DNA from: Melampsora larici-populina 98AG31
Lineage: Eukaryota; Basidiomycota; Pucciniomycetes; Pucciniales; Melampsoraceae
Direction of reading: 5' to 3'
Length of the DNA: 64,000 bases
Assembly: GCF_000204055.1 (NCBI RefSeq)
Contig: NW_006768768.1
Coordinates: forward strand, 447,758 to 511,757
In this document: positions 1 through 11,635 of the stretch, in pieces
How the letters are laid out: each line of letters opens with the position of its first letter
How positions within the stretch are numbered: the first letter of the stretch is position 1
Made by a program: the position numbers and the translations under genes
The notes under the pieces: model-generated
The model's database searches: none
Seen by the model: only the letters and a program-made list of their open reading frames with translations
What the model was told of the DNA's origin: nothing

Positions 1-1498
1 CAAGGAGGAGTTGAATCATCGCCGGGGAAGATCAAGCAAACAAAGCCTGGACATCCACCGGATTCACCACTCACATCTCAAAGCGAGAATGAGTCTGAAG
101 GAGGTTCAGGTGCTAGGAAAGCCAGAGGATCCGATGGGATCAAAACTTTGCCTATTCGCAAATCCACCCGGGTTAACTCGAGATCTTATGACAAGGTAAA
201 TACAAAATTGCTATCTTAACCCATTCAAAAAATGGTTTATACTAATGATTTGTTTTGTTGCTTTGCTATTCATCAGGTTCAAGAAGAGCCGAAAGGGAAG
301 AAGCGTAAAAATGGAGAAGCTTCAAAGAATAATGAAGTGAGTATTTGCAATGCTGCTATCTGGTTTCGTCTAAAGAACGTTATTCCTGAGGCTTTAATTT
401 GTTGCTGTGCTATTCAACAGAACGAACAAGAGGCCAATGTGAAGAAGCGGAAAAATTCAGGAGCTTCAGCTAGTGGTCAAGTAAGTCGTGGGCATGAGTG
501 ATATTACTATGTTGTAGGTAAAATTGCTAATCTTTTGTTACGCCGATCCTCGTCCCTATCAACCCTGCCGCATCAATAGATGAGACGAAACGAAGACACT
601 GTGAGTATCTTTGTACAAATCCTCATCCATTCATTCCGATTTTCTTCAGAGCTAACTATCATTGTAGTTCTCTTTACAATCCATCAACTCCACAGCCCAA
701 AAAACCAAGCAAATTGAGCAAGAGAAAAAAAACGAGCAACTTGTGAATGCAACCCCCGAGGAGCAAGCCTTGAATGTGAGTATTGTACTATCAATATCTT
801 TGATTATCCAATGTCTTTCCCGGCAAACTTTACTTACTAAACCCAAACAGAAGTGGAGCTTTATCCACTCTCTCCCAAAGATCATTTATCCGTTCATCAA
901 GAGGGCTACCAATGTGAAGCCGAGTGGGCTTTGTGCTTTTGCTTCCGTAGCATACTCACTTGGTCGAAGTGAGAAGGATCGAGTTGCTGTACGGGCGGAA
1001 ATGGCGGCTGAAGTGCGGCAGAACTATAAATGGTATGAAGAACACCTACCCAAACTTAGCGCGAGTGGAACGACGGTCACCGAGATGCTTTCAATCCTGG
1101 AACACCCGAAATCAACCGCCAGTTCAAAATATTGGTATCCAATGCCTGGTGGATGTTGCGTCATATCAAACACCTTCAAAAGACCGGTCATATTTTATTC
1201 TAATTCAATTCCTAACTGCTTAACTACCCCTCCCTTTCGATCACCTCCTCAAGATGATACCAAACCAATAATACTGGCGATAATTAAGAATACTCACTGC
1301 ATATCCTTGGAAATGGATTTGCTGCCTTCTTTACCAATCCCTTATTTACATCACGACTGGCTCAATTTTCGAACTTCTGAAGCCCAGGGCTGGGATTCAA
1401 TATTTGCTGATAATATCAAGGTTTATCAAAAGTGGCGAAGACATTCCAAAACCATCAGACGTCCTTCTGAAACAAAAGAAATTTGGGATGAAGAATAG
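1..1498 (+). CDS. OTU-like cysteine-protease-domain protein, 5'-truncated by window edge
   Basis: Six visible exons, all joined in phase 0: 1-195, 277-336, 421-480, 580-600, 668-775 and 851-1498 (stop TAG). The N-terminal visible part is a Lys/Ser/Glu-rich linker. The last exon carries an OTU-like core: VKPSGLCAFASVAYSLG gives the catalytic-Cys motif, MPGGCCVISNTFKRPVIFYS the central strands, and IIKNTHCISLEMD the C-terminal His. The usual Asp two residues before Gly in the OTU D-G-x-C motif is replaced (P-S-G-L-C), so activity is uncertain. OTU-like domains of this type are known at the C-terminus of transposon-encoded proteins; that this is a transposon gene is inference. Exons 2 and 3 are both 60 nt and encode similar Lys-rich peptides, suggesting a tandem exon duplication. 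The true start lies before base 1. Confidence 0.7.
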
Positions 1499-1894
1499 AT
1501 ATCTATTTCTTTGATAGTTTCATTAAAAAAATTCTATTTCTTTGATTGTTTCATTAAAAAAACTACTATCAATTAAAAAAAACTATTACAAATGTGTGTT
1601 CTACCTTTTCTTGTTGTTTCTAGTTTATTTGGTTGTGAGACTTTGTTTAATGGGATTTGCTTCAATAAGGAAGTACTTGAATAAGATGCTTGGAATGCAA
1701 ATTGGTTCACCCAGACGTAGAAACTGCCTAATCATTCTTATGAATACATTAAATTCCATAAATTCCATCTAGGTGATGGATGATGCAGGTCAAATCTTAT
1801 AGATGAGAATTGATATTGAGAGCAGTCACCATGATGTGAATAGCATGATTTACCACTATATATACACAAATCAGATATTTAAATCACATATATG
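1499..1894. other. Intergenic, AT-rich, no gene seen
   Basis: Just after the OTU-like gene there is a near-perfect direct repeat of about 31 bp (1504-1565) built on ATTTCTTTGATAGTTTCATT followed by a run of A. The rest shows no convincing ORF. Confidence 0.5.
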
Positions 1895-3420
1895 TAATCT
1901 CATTTGAAATCTCATGTATGTGATTCACGGTCATCTATGTTTGTATGTGACATGAATATGATTATATGTTCACATGTATGTGACTGCGATTCACATGTAT
2001 GTGACTTTGATTCACATGTATGTGATGTGGATTCACATGTATGTGAAACACATTCACATGGATGTGAATGTGATTCACATGTATGTGAAACACAGTCACA
2101 TCCATGTGAATGTGATTCACAATGTGATGTGGATCCACATGTATGTGACGTGGATTTATGTGACTGTGATTCACATGTATGTGACTGTGATTCACATGTA
2201 TGTGACTGTGATTCACATGTATGTGACGTGGATTCACATGTATGTGAAACACAGTCACATACATGTGAATCACAGTCACATACACGTGAATATGTATGTG
2301 AATACAACTAACATATATCTGAATTGTGTGATTGTTATTCACATATATGTTATTATGAATATCACATAGGATTTGCAGAAAAGTTTTCAAAGTATCTAGA
2401 TCACAGTTACATACATGTGAACTCAGATCACATATATGTGAATCTATGTCACATGTATGTGAACTCAGATCACATATATGTGAATCCAGATCACATGTGT
2501 GTGACTGTTATTCAGACATGATTTCCAATGTGATTACGAATTAGATATTTGTGCTTTCAAATGACATTGGAAATCATATGTGATTCACATCACATCTATG
2601 TTTGTATGTGACATACATATGATTGTATGTTCACGTGTATGTGGGTCATAGTCACACACACGGGATCTGCGGTCACAGACATGTGAATGCAAATCACATG
2701 TATGTGAATACAACTCACATTTATGTGAATCCGGATCACATGTGTGTAACTGTTATATATGTGATTATACAAATGACATATATGTGAATTCAAATGTGAT
2801 TACAAATCACATATTTGTGTTTTCAAATCACATTTGAAATATATATATATGTGATTTGTAATCACATTCATATAGTTTTTAATCATATTTAGATTTTGAG
2901 AATACGATATATATGGAAATAAATGTTCATGTGAATTCCCCGTCGGGCAATTGAGATATATGTGAATACGTGTTTCATGTATATGACAGTGATTTTTTAT
3001 TTTTCAGTGAAAATAGGTGTAGGTGTTGTGGAAGCCATATAGATACCTAATACATGTGTATGTGAAGGAAATTCACATGTATGTGAATGGCCTTCACATA
3101 TATGTGAATGGCCTTCACATGTATGTGAATGGCCTTCACATGTATGTGAAGACAATTTACATGTATGTGAATGCGTGTTTTATGTGTATGAATGTGTCAG
3201 TATATGATTGTGCATGTGGCAGTGAACATAGGTGCAGGCAGGATGAATGTGATATTGGAATCTGATACTTGTGGATTAGATTCACATGTATGTGAATGCA
3301 ATTCACATATATGTGAAGGCAATTCACATATATGTGAATGCGTGTTTTGTGTATAAAAGGAAGTTGCATTCCTGCGTATTTGTATGTGATTGATACACAT
3401 GTGTTATGCTTTCACATGTA
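1895..3420. repeat. Satellite of near-palindromic TTCACATGTATGTGAA units
   Basis: Dozens of copies of TCACATGTATGTGA and variants (CATATATGTG, CATGTGTGTG) recur, separated by short spacers such as CTGTGAT, AACACAG or ATGGCC. Local periods are about 18-22 bp; at 3070-3150 the unit is about 21 bp (TTCACATGTATGTGAATGGCC less one base). The core is almost its own reverse complement, so both strands look alike, and many sub-arrays have periods divisible by three. That creates long spurious SHVCD-type reading frames on both strands. The repeats are densest at 1970-2310 and 3060-3350 and degrade between them. No coding function is supported. Confidence 0.9.
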
Positions 3421-3573
3421 CTGAGCGGCAGTATTTTTTAAAATTCATTGAAAAGATTGATTTGATATAGGTGGCGGATCCGACGCGTCGGCCGCGTCAG
3501 GACGGCGGATGCCTGAATAGTTGGAGACTTGCTATTTGCTAAAGACAGCTCCTTACGGCAATAGTTGAACTCC

Positions 3574-3945
3574 CTGAGCTTGCCTAAGACAACATGAGGA
3601 ATGTCATGCTTTGGATTCATCCAATGGTCATGCTTGTATTGCTTGGTTGAATTTCATCTTAAGATTGAGTGTAGCCCACTGCTCTTCAATATGGCTGTGA
3701 AATATATGTAGCTTTGTTTTGCATCAAAATTTATGTACAGCCGTTTCAAGAAAGGTTGACTGAGCTTGCCTAAGACAACATGAGGGATGTCATGCTTTGG
3801 ATTCATCCAATGGTCATGCTTGTATTGCTTGGTTGAATTTCATCTTAAGATCAAGTGTAGCCCACTCCTCTTCAATATGGCTGTGAAATATATGTAGCTT
3901 TGTTTTGCATCAAATTTATGTACAGCCATTTCAAGAAAGGTTGAC
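3574..3945. repeat. Tandem duplication, two copies of 186 bp
   Basis: Copy one (3574-3759) and copy two (3760-3945) both begin CTGAGCTTGCCTAAGACAAC and end near TTTCAAGAAAGGTTGA, with only scattered substitutions and one single-base indel. No ORF spans the repeat. Confidence 0.9.
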
Positions 3946-6163
3946 AACTTTTTTTGGAGAAAGTTGTCTCCGCAGCGGGTAAAAACAGAGACAAAACTTG
4001 ATTACAGGTTTATTCTTTTCTCTATTCTTCCAATTTGTGGAGAGATAAAATCAAGTGAGGGACAAAACCCGGGTTTTGCACATTGGCAAGACTTTCAGCA
4101 TAAAACAATCTTTCCTGAAACGGCTGTATGTTCACACCCTTTGGTGTAAGCTATGCATATGCTACATATGCTCAATCATATGTAACTTGACTCTTGAAAC
4201 TGAGCCTTGAGTTGTGATTGCTATTTTCAAGGTTTTTATTACAATATGTTGCCCATTGGTACTCTGTTTTGGTACTCAGGGCTGACAGAGACCGTAGTCG
4301 TGGGTTAGAAATGTCTAGTGCCTCCAGGGCCTGAAGATCAATTCCTTGCATAGCTTGAGCTTGATTGAATTTGAGTTGTCCAATGCTGGGATACTTCCCA
4401 TTCAAAGTAGGCCAGCTTGAGCTTCTGCTAGACCTCCTGGTACTTTTCCTCCTTTGCCAGCTCCTCTTTTGTCTAAATTTGAAGACAACAAAGGTAAGCT
4501 TCCAGGTAAAGTGGTGGAGCAGTTCCTGTCAACTTACCAGCATGTGAGGCTCCTGTGGAGCTCTTTCTACTTCCACTGGAGCCTTGCCTTTGTCCTGAGG
4601 GACCAACTGTTGGTTTGACCCTTTGGCCATTGGAACATCCTGGATCACAAGGTTGCCATAGCAACTTGGTGTGGTTTGGCTACAAGCAGAGAAACTTTGT
4701 TTATCAGACATGGTTTTGCAAAAAATCATGTTCTTTGCATCACCTCAAGTTTTCAGCATTACCTCTTTGTTAATATCACCACCTGGCTCTGTACATACAA
4801 ACATGAGAGACCTGCCCAGACACTTTATCTCCCAGTAATTGGTTTGGATATATCCCAAGGAATTGAGATTGAAATATAGAAGGAGAGGGCAAGAAAGGAT
4901 TGTTGTATCATTCCTTTTGGCTCTTCTCTAGTTATGTGGTGGTTGATTGGTGTCTGTGTGCTTTTCCAGTCATTTTGGTGACAGATTTCCAACTGGTTTC
5001 AACTCAGTCATTTGAAAAAAAGACAGATTTTCTCAAAAGGGTGGGCCAAACAGGGAAGCTAGATTGACATCCAGGGTGGGGACATGTTCTAAATTCAAAA
5101 GGCACATCAGTGTTCCTTTTTGCTGGTTAGGACCATGCACACTGTTTTGGAAAAAGAAAAACTTTTTTCCTCACTAGGGTTGTCTCTATTGGGAGACTTT
5201 TGGGATTTTGGCAGTGGCAGGCAAAATCTATCATTAGCTAATAGCTTCTGGATTCTGCTTCTCCCAGCTTTTTAATTGAGTTGTATACTTGATCTTTTAC
5301 ACTTTCATTCAAACAGGTAATGGTTCAATTTTCAATTAGACTAATCACAACCAAGCAATTTCCCTAATCAGGAAACAGCCAAATGTATAGGGTATTACAT
5401 GAAGTACTTTTGGGTGTGCCTGCTTACTTTCTGAGTTGTCTGAGCACACCGTTTGCATATCTTCCAAACAGACCCCAGCCTGGATTACCATACATTGATA
5501 GTCAGGCTGAACATTTATTTGACTAAGAAATCTAGATCACAGAATTTAGATATATGTATAGTGAGCTTGAAAACAAAAAATTAGAAAGAAAGCCAATAGA
5601 TTATAGATGGATTAAGTATCATGATGAGTGGCAATCTATGTCCATATGTCTCCAAGTTGGTCTCAATCTTGTTAGTTCAATAAATTTGGTCATTGCTTCA
5701 TTTTAAGATCTCTAATAACAACTTTGAAAAACTTTCAATATGATTTCTGATTTCCTGTCAGATACTATACCAACTTCCACAACATCACATATACAGAATT
5801 TTCAACACCAAAACTAACATATCACATGGTTCTGTTTTGAAATTGGGATATCAAAAACCCTCAAGTTTTGTAAAGAGAAAATCTTTCAATACAATTCAAC
5901 ATGATATAAAAGACTAAATATTTCACATAAATAAATCACAATGTACATGTACTTATCTGGAACCTAACCTCAAGACTCATCATCAACTTCATAAAACAAA
6001 GCCATAAAACATAATACGTGTAGAAAACTCTCTATGCATATGACAGAACTAAAGTAAAGAAAAAACAGTTAACAATTATGATCATAACATATCAAAAATA
6101 ATAAAATAACCAAGCAACCAACACAATCGACTTCATCTGAAGGTCATCCTCAATGTTGTTTGA
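3946..6163. other. Gene-poor stretch with possible decayed transposon coding remnants
   Basis: No intact gene is seen. Around 4470-4730 the minus strand has overlapping short frames rich in Gln, Ser and Pro (for example CYGNLVIQDVPMAKGSNQQ) that resemble a degraded gag-like or linker sequence, but no domain can be assigned. From 5300 to 6120 the sequence is very AT-rich and lies downstream of the Nramp stop codon, so it probably includes that gene's 3' UTR. Confidence 0.4.
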
Positions 6164-8423
6164 TCATCGACCCATTGCCAATTGAATAATCCCATACGCA
6201 TTTGCTGCACACATCATTACTAAGATGGCAGATGTGAGGATCACGATAAACTTGCCGTTTGCGAAGTGTGGTATGACTTTTGATTCCTCTGATATCACAG
6301 GCCCTTCGTGATCGTTTTCAACCACTCTCGACTGAACATCGTCACGATTCCCTGAGGTGGCCAGTTTAGGTGAAGAGCTTGGAGGTGGCAGAGTCTCAGG
6401 GGGGTCTATCCCTACTGACATAGTATCTTTGTTCGAGGTAAACACCAAGAGAGGTGCAATCACAAAGCTACGGATGAAATGGATTAGCTGGATGCCATTG
6501 TACAAAGTAGATGATAACTCTTACGGTAGAACAAGACTGAGAGCCACCTGACTTCCAACCAATACGTCATCCATTCCTTTGAGCCCTACCGAGCCTGCCA
6601 CTGCAGCTGCAGGCACAATTCCAATTAACCTCGTCACGATCCGCCTAACAACAGGGTTCGTCCGCCATTTCAAAAAACCTTCAGACACGAGTTGACCAGA
6701 TAAGGTGACTGTAATCGAAGCAGCTTGTCCTGATAGCAAAAGCGCAATTGCAAAGACATAGGCAGAACCTTTACCAATCCTCGTTGCGAGTAGTTCATGA
6801 GCTGATAAGAGATCTGCAACGACGATGTGCTCATTTTCAGTATAATAAAATGCTGAAGCTGCGACAATGAGGATGGCAGCGTTAACGGCTGCACAGGGAT
6901 CGGAATTAACAACGTCAGCTTCCTAAGTGCGGATAAGGAAGTTAAGACGAAAAGTGACCGACGAAGGGCGAGAGTGAAAAGGGAGAGAGCGATGTCAAAA
7001 CTAGCGTGACCGAGATGAGAGTGGATGTAATCGACCGGGTTATCCACCATGCGGTGATCTATTTGATTCCATGCTCGTCGCTTGACGCCTTGGCAAGGTG
7101 AAAGGACAGCAGGCAATCTATTGATGGCATGCAGATCGGTTGAATCTGAATTATCAGGCATTTCAGTGTCACACAGGTCCTCTTGTGGCGATTTGTCATC
7201 ACTGCGAGTCTCCCAATCATCGTTCCACATCACGCGGTCAAGAATGGCCACCTTGGATCCTAATACCACGAGGTAAAGATCCATGGCAAGTTAATATTTG
7301 TCAAACCACAGTTCATGCTCCAAAAACCTGACCAACCTAAAAATAACGCGTGTGGCATGACCGTAGCACCTGTATAGTCAAATCGACCCAATGATACACA
7401 GACTCAGTTGCAGTCAGACATGTTTAAAAGTGAGATGCAGGTGAATAGCTAGCACTCAACCAATGATTCCAATTGCTTGATAGAGTGCTCCATTCTTGAT
7501 CATTCCGGCGCTGGGAATGAAGCCTTCAAAAACGTCTGGCCAACGAGGCGAAACCTTGACGAGTAAGATGACAAACGAAATCAAGACAGCGAAAACGAGG
7601 ATTGTGATGAGAAGTTCGAATATAAGAGTAGAAGTCTTATTTGAAGCTGATGGATATGTGTTAAAGAAAGCCAAGACTACGAAGACATCCAAGGAGGTGA
7701 GCAAAACACCACCGTAAAGTGGTAAGCCCGGAAACAGCCTGTGTATACGATAATCTGGTTAGTGGAATACATGATGAATTTGAGGTGGATGAAAAACGAG
7801 GACCGAAACATTTACATCTTCAATGCCATTGCAGAACCAATGAGTTCGGCGAGATCGGTGAATCTGATAGTAAGAGATTGATAGTGAGCAATGTGTCCGA
7901 TTAGGGAGCGTTGAGTTTCTAAACCGACATGATACCGGCTTCACAAATCGCATAAAGCGGATAGAGAGCACACCATCTCCATAATTTTTTATGAGTTGGC
8001 CGATCGTATAAAGCAAGTCGACAGTGTTGAGCTAGATCTGGTTGCAGGACAAAAAGTCAACAAGTGATAAAAAAAGAACGACTGCTGGTGCATCTGTTTA
8101 CCTTTACCAGTGACATAGCCTAGTCGAGTCGAAAGTATTTGCAATAGGATAGCCATGAGAGAAGCTGCCAGGACGACGAAGAGATGAGGATATCCATAAG
8201 TTGAACCGGCTTCAATGTCTGTAGCCCAATTGCCCGGATCTAGATAAGCAACACTGAATGATTCAATATCTAGTCATTGATAAGTTCCAAAGGTTTTTTA
8301 GATTGACATGAGAACTTACGAAGCAACGATGCCAGGGCCGATGAACTTGAGATGATCAATTGACCATCGTTTTGATCGACGATAGAAAGTTGATGAATGT
8401 GAAGATTGTTGGAGAATGTTCAT
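6164..8423 (-). CDS. Nramp-family divalent metal (Mn/Fe) transporter, 562 aa
   Basis: Nine exons, 5' to 3': 8423-8320, 8253-8102, 8037-7929, 7863-7816, 7738-7461, 7369-7337, 7259-6963, 6888-6525 and 6467-6164. They total 1689 nt, exactly 563 codons. The N-terminus runs [18 protein letters not shown] with the metal-binding DPGN of TM1 (Asp40, Asn43). The TM6 signature [12 protein letters not shown] carries the Ala232/Met235 metal-site residues. [10 protein letters not shown] and [20 protein letters not shown] are further family hallmarks. Members of this family cotransport protons with Mn2+, Fe2+ and related ions across plasma, vacuolar or endosomal membranes (yeast Smf1-3). A hydrophilic loop (about residues 245-300) and an acidic/Ser-rich stretch before the last TM are the variable parts. 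Full length for the family; no lesion seen. The donors GTCGGT and GTCAGG-like sites are weaker than average. Which Smf paralog it matches is not decided. Confidence 0.93.
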
Positions 8424-9219
8424 GACCGTCGAATCTGATGAAGGTAGCGGTTGAAGTGATTGTATATGTTTGTGAAGATTGATGGAAATTAAATATTAAG
8501 AACAAACTGAAACACACACCACTTCTCCACAACCTCGAAACCACTACTTGTATGTACATACATATTCTCATTTGAAGCGCGCATTGGCCTTCTCTTTAAT
8601 CTTAATCAATCTTATCAAGTTATTTTCACTTGGCGTGTCAGTTCAGGTTCGTAGGTACATATCTCCACCATCTAAAGGGCATCATCCCTCATCTGCATCA
8701 TCCTCTATACCGCCCAGTCACCCCGATCAACGTCTCATGATTGAACGTCGGTGCGTAAGACTGCTTTGAGCATATAACCCATCATGAATCAGCCTTACAG
8801 AAACTAAAAGTATGCAGTATCAGCAATCATTTAGCAAAGTACGATCGACCTTATCTTCACTATCTGTATTACGTAAGTTGTGAGAGAGGGTAGCAAAGCA
8901 AACTGTGCCGAGATATGGTAACCCAAAAGTATGTAAAGGAGGTGGGGCATCAAGCCCCGTCGTGGGTTCTTATCCAGTACATAAATGAGAAGACAGTCAA
9001 ATTGTAGACCAGGCACACAGCGCTCAATGGAAGATAAGATGGCAAAGAACACCAAAATCAACAATGGGGTCCAGACTCCCAGGAAGTAAAACCGGTGGAT
9101 CACGGACATCGATGTTGTTTGCACGGATCGATTCTGAGCTCAAATATGTTTCAATAAACACTTGGGGTTTGTTTAGGCTTGTTGTGTCTCTTGGAGCGCC
9201 CTGATCATGGGGGCAAATT
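8424..9219. other. Intergenic, upstream of the Nramp gene
   Basis: The first part should hold the Nramp promoter and 5' UTR (reading leftward). The interval 8830-9120 has an open minus-strand frame of hydrophobic character, but it has no homologous motif and runs into the adjacent transposable element. I do not call it a gene. Confidence 0.4.
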
Positions 9220-9979
9220 ACAGTCGACTCCCTCGAAATCCATATCCCTCTAATCCCATACTTCCAGCTAACCCATAGAAATTTGGGTCCATAAAATTTA
9301 TGGGCAGGGAAAAGTGGCCCAAAACCCATACCTCGCACTATTCCCATGACCCATAGGTTTTTTGCAGTAAACCTAGGTCAAAAGCCATAACCAAAATTTG
9401 CCACAGCTTGAAAAAAACCTGCATCCTTGTGTATTTTTCAGCATAGCCAGTCTCAAAATGCTTCCAAAAGACCTTTTGCAATTCAGCATGTCAGATATCA
9501 AAACAGGTTTCAATGCCCTACAAACAGAGAATAACAAAAGATTCAAGCCTCTCAAGCAACCTATCAGTGGAGGGAAGAAATTGTTGTAGACAGATACAAG
9601 GCTCATAGACTGTGCTGGAAAGGTAAAGAGTTGTTTTGGGGAAGATCATAGCATAATAAAATGCGGCTAAGGCTGCCAGTCAACTCAACAATGATGAGCT
9701 GAAGAGACTTGAACTTTTGGTTGGGAAATTCAAGTACAAACGGAATGGTTGCAATCATCTAAGACTGTGTGCCACTTTGCTGCAATCTATTCCAAGTTGA
9801 ATATGAAGAAATGATTTTTTTGATTGGCCTGTTAATTTTTTTATCTCCCTCTTCACCCATACTTTGCCTGCCAAACCTTCATCTATGGGCTATGAGGGAG
9901 ATCCTCCAAAACCATACACCCATAAAACCCATAGTTTTAGGCTTCCATAGAATGGTATGGGTTTGGAGGGAGTTGACTG
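9220..9979. mobile_element. Non-autonomous DNA transposon with CAGTC-type TIRs (760 bp)
   Basis: The left end reads CAGTCGACTCCCTCGAAATC, and the reverse complement of the right end reads CAGTCAACTCCCTCCAAACC. Both ends are flanked by TA (9218-9219 and 9980-9981), as expected for a Tc1/mariner-type TA target duplication. Both subterminal regions are rich in motifs of the type CCCATACC or ATGGGTT in inverted orientation. No transposase is encoded inside, so it would have needed a transposase supplied in trans. Confidence 0.75.
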
Positions 9980-10110
9980 TATGCTCCATGCTCGAAATAA
10001 GGTTGCGAGATGTGGACATTACGGTCCAAAAGCGTTGTATTTGAAATACAATTACAACGATATAACTTGATATGCAAGAACAATCATCAGAGAATTACTC
10101 GTCATCTCCC

Positions 10111-11635
10111 TCAGAAGTTGTATAGCAGCCCAGGGATCAAGGGAGTCCACCACTTCCAAACGCTGAGTGGCTTGAAACCATCATCAATCAATCTGAAGTC
10201 TGCATATTGTCTTCGGAAGGGAGTTGCAGTCAAGAGAATGAAAAGAAGCACCCAGGTCCATCCTCCTCCAATCTTACGTGGAATATGAGGAATTATAAAA
10301 GGTTCTAAAATGATCCCAATTGGTTGGATAAGGAAAAAAAAGAATGCGGATGGGAACTCCTTAAAATAGACATGAGGAACTGGGTGTGGTGCATGAGCAA
10401 TACCGTGGATGACTGTTGTACGCAAAAGAGTCGAAGTTGACATTGACAATGATCAGGATCTAAGACTACGCCTTTGGAGAGAACTGATCTAAATCATAAA
10501 CTTAACTTACTATACTCATGCATCACTCCACTAACAAAAAATGCACCAAATAGTCCGCATATCTTTTGCACTTTCAATCCACCACCCAACTTACTAGCCA
10601 GTCCACTCGCAGGTAACGCACCACAAATCAAAAAATCTCTTCTAAATAGCTGATGCCATCCCTTTCCCCAAAACCATTCGAGAGAGGTTGCAGTATGAGG
10701 TGAGTCGAAGACAGGATGTGATAAGGTAGGATTGAAGATCTGTAAGATCATTGAAGGTGTGGGTACAAAACTCGAAAGCCAATGAATCAGAAAACAGAAT
10801 AAGTGAAGTTGAGTGAACATTGTGTCGATGGCTGAGATCAAGAAAACACCAAAGGAGAGAGTTCCAAGGCCTTCAGCGATGATCATTCTTGTATTGAACT
10901 CCGGTACACCGATTGCGGTCAATGCATTGCTAGGAGAGCCTTTCTCGCGGATTAAGAGCAGGAAAGCAAGCGAGAGAGCCATGACTAGGTTGACCTCAAA
11001 CAACCTTCGCAACATCCGAAGTGTACTTGAGGCTTTCGGTTGAATTTGCTGTCCCCATCCATATTGAAGTCCACGAGGGCTGTGAAGTGACAAGATTGGA
11101 AATACCAACAGATCACAGGCAGAAACATCAGAGTCTTAAAAAGCAATGTAACACTGTTTGAGAAAGCGTACGAAAAGAATTGCACAGTGGTCCATTCAAT
11201 CACTTCTATCCAGTTATTAGTATCAACGTCTTTCGCTTCTACGACGCCGAAAGGAACGTCCAACTTGAGTAAGGAATATTCTGAAAGCGGCCGTGGCCAA
11301 TATTTTCCAACCAAGTGACCACCTGCGAGACCCCACTCAAGAGCTTTAATAGCATAGTGAAAACTCCAAACACTCAAGTACAAGTTGAGCAATCCACTCT
11401 TTGTACGCGGTAGGAAACAATAATCAATCGGAATTGAAAGTGCGAGGATTATATTGGTTGAGATGATTAAGAATCTGACCGACCGTAAGCGAGGAAACTT
11501 TGAGAATTTAAAATGAAGAAGTGAGCATTGAAGCCAAAGAGGAAGTAAGCGAACTATCAGACCGTAGGAAGGAAATCGACAAACAACAATTTCTTCAGGA
11601 AATCTAAAGGTTTTTACAAATGACTCGAACAGCAT
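10111..11635 (-). CDS. Wax-synthase-domain (MBOAT) acyltransferase-like protein A, 444 aa
   Basis: Three exons: 11635-11172, 11079-10511 and 10412-10111 (1335 nt, 445 codons). The middle exon is 569 nt, identical in length to that of paralogs B and C. The protein has several hydrophobic segments, the motif SPHTATSLEWFWGKGWHQLF with an invariant Trp-His, and SGVMHEYS with the MBOAT-type active His. It then has HVYFKEFP and a hydrophobic C-terminal segment ending PLIPGLLYNF. Family members transfer acyl groups to alcohols or sterols in the ER membrane (wax synthase domain, MBOAT_2 type); the actual acceptor here is unknown. It runs opposite to B and C. The ATG at 11633-11635 aligns with the starts of B and C. 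No disabling mutation is seen. Confidence 0.88.

Noticed and set aside
1904..2390. Long overlapping ORFs on both strands encoding SHVCD/SHTCE-type repeats
   Set aside because: They are by-products of a near-palindromic satellite whose period is often a multiple of three; all frames are open and no gene signals accompany them.
1895..3420. CRISPR-like appearance of short repeats with spacers
   Set aside because: Spacers are tiny (about 5-8 bp), repeats are imperfect palindromes and the genome is eukaryotic with introns.
9024..9347. Minus-strand ORF rich in Gly and aromatic residues
   Set aside because: It lies largely inside the TIR and subterminal repeats of the 9220-9979 element.
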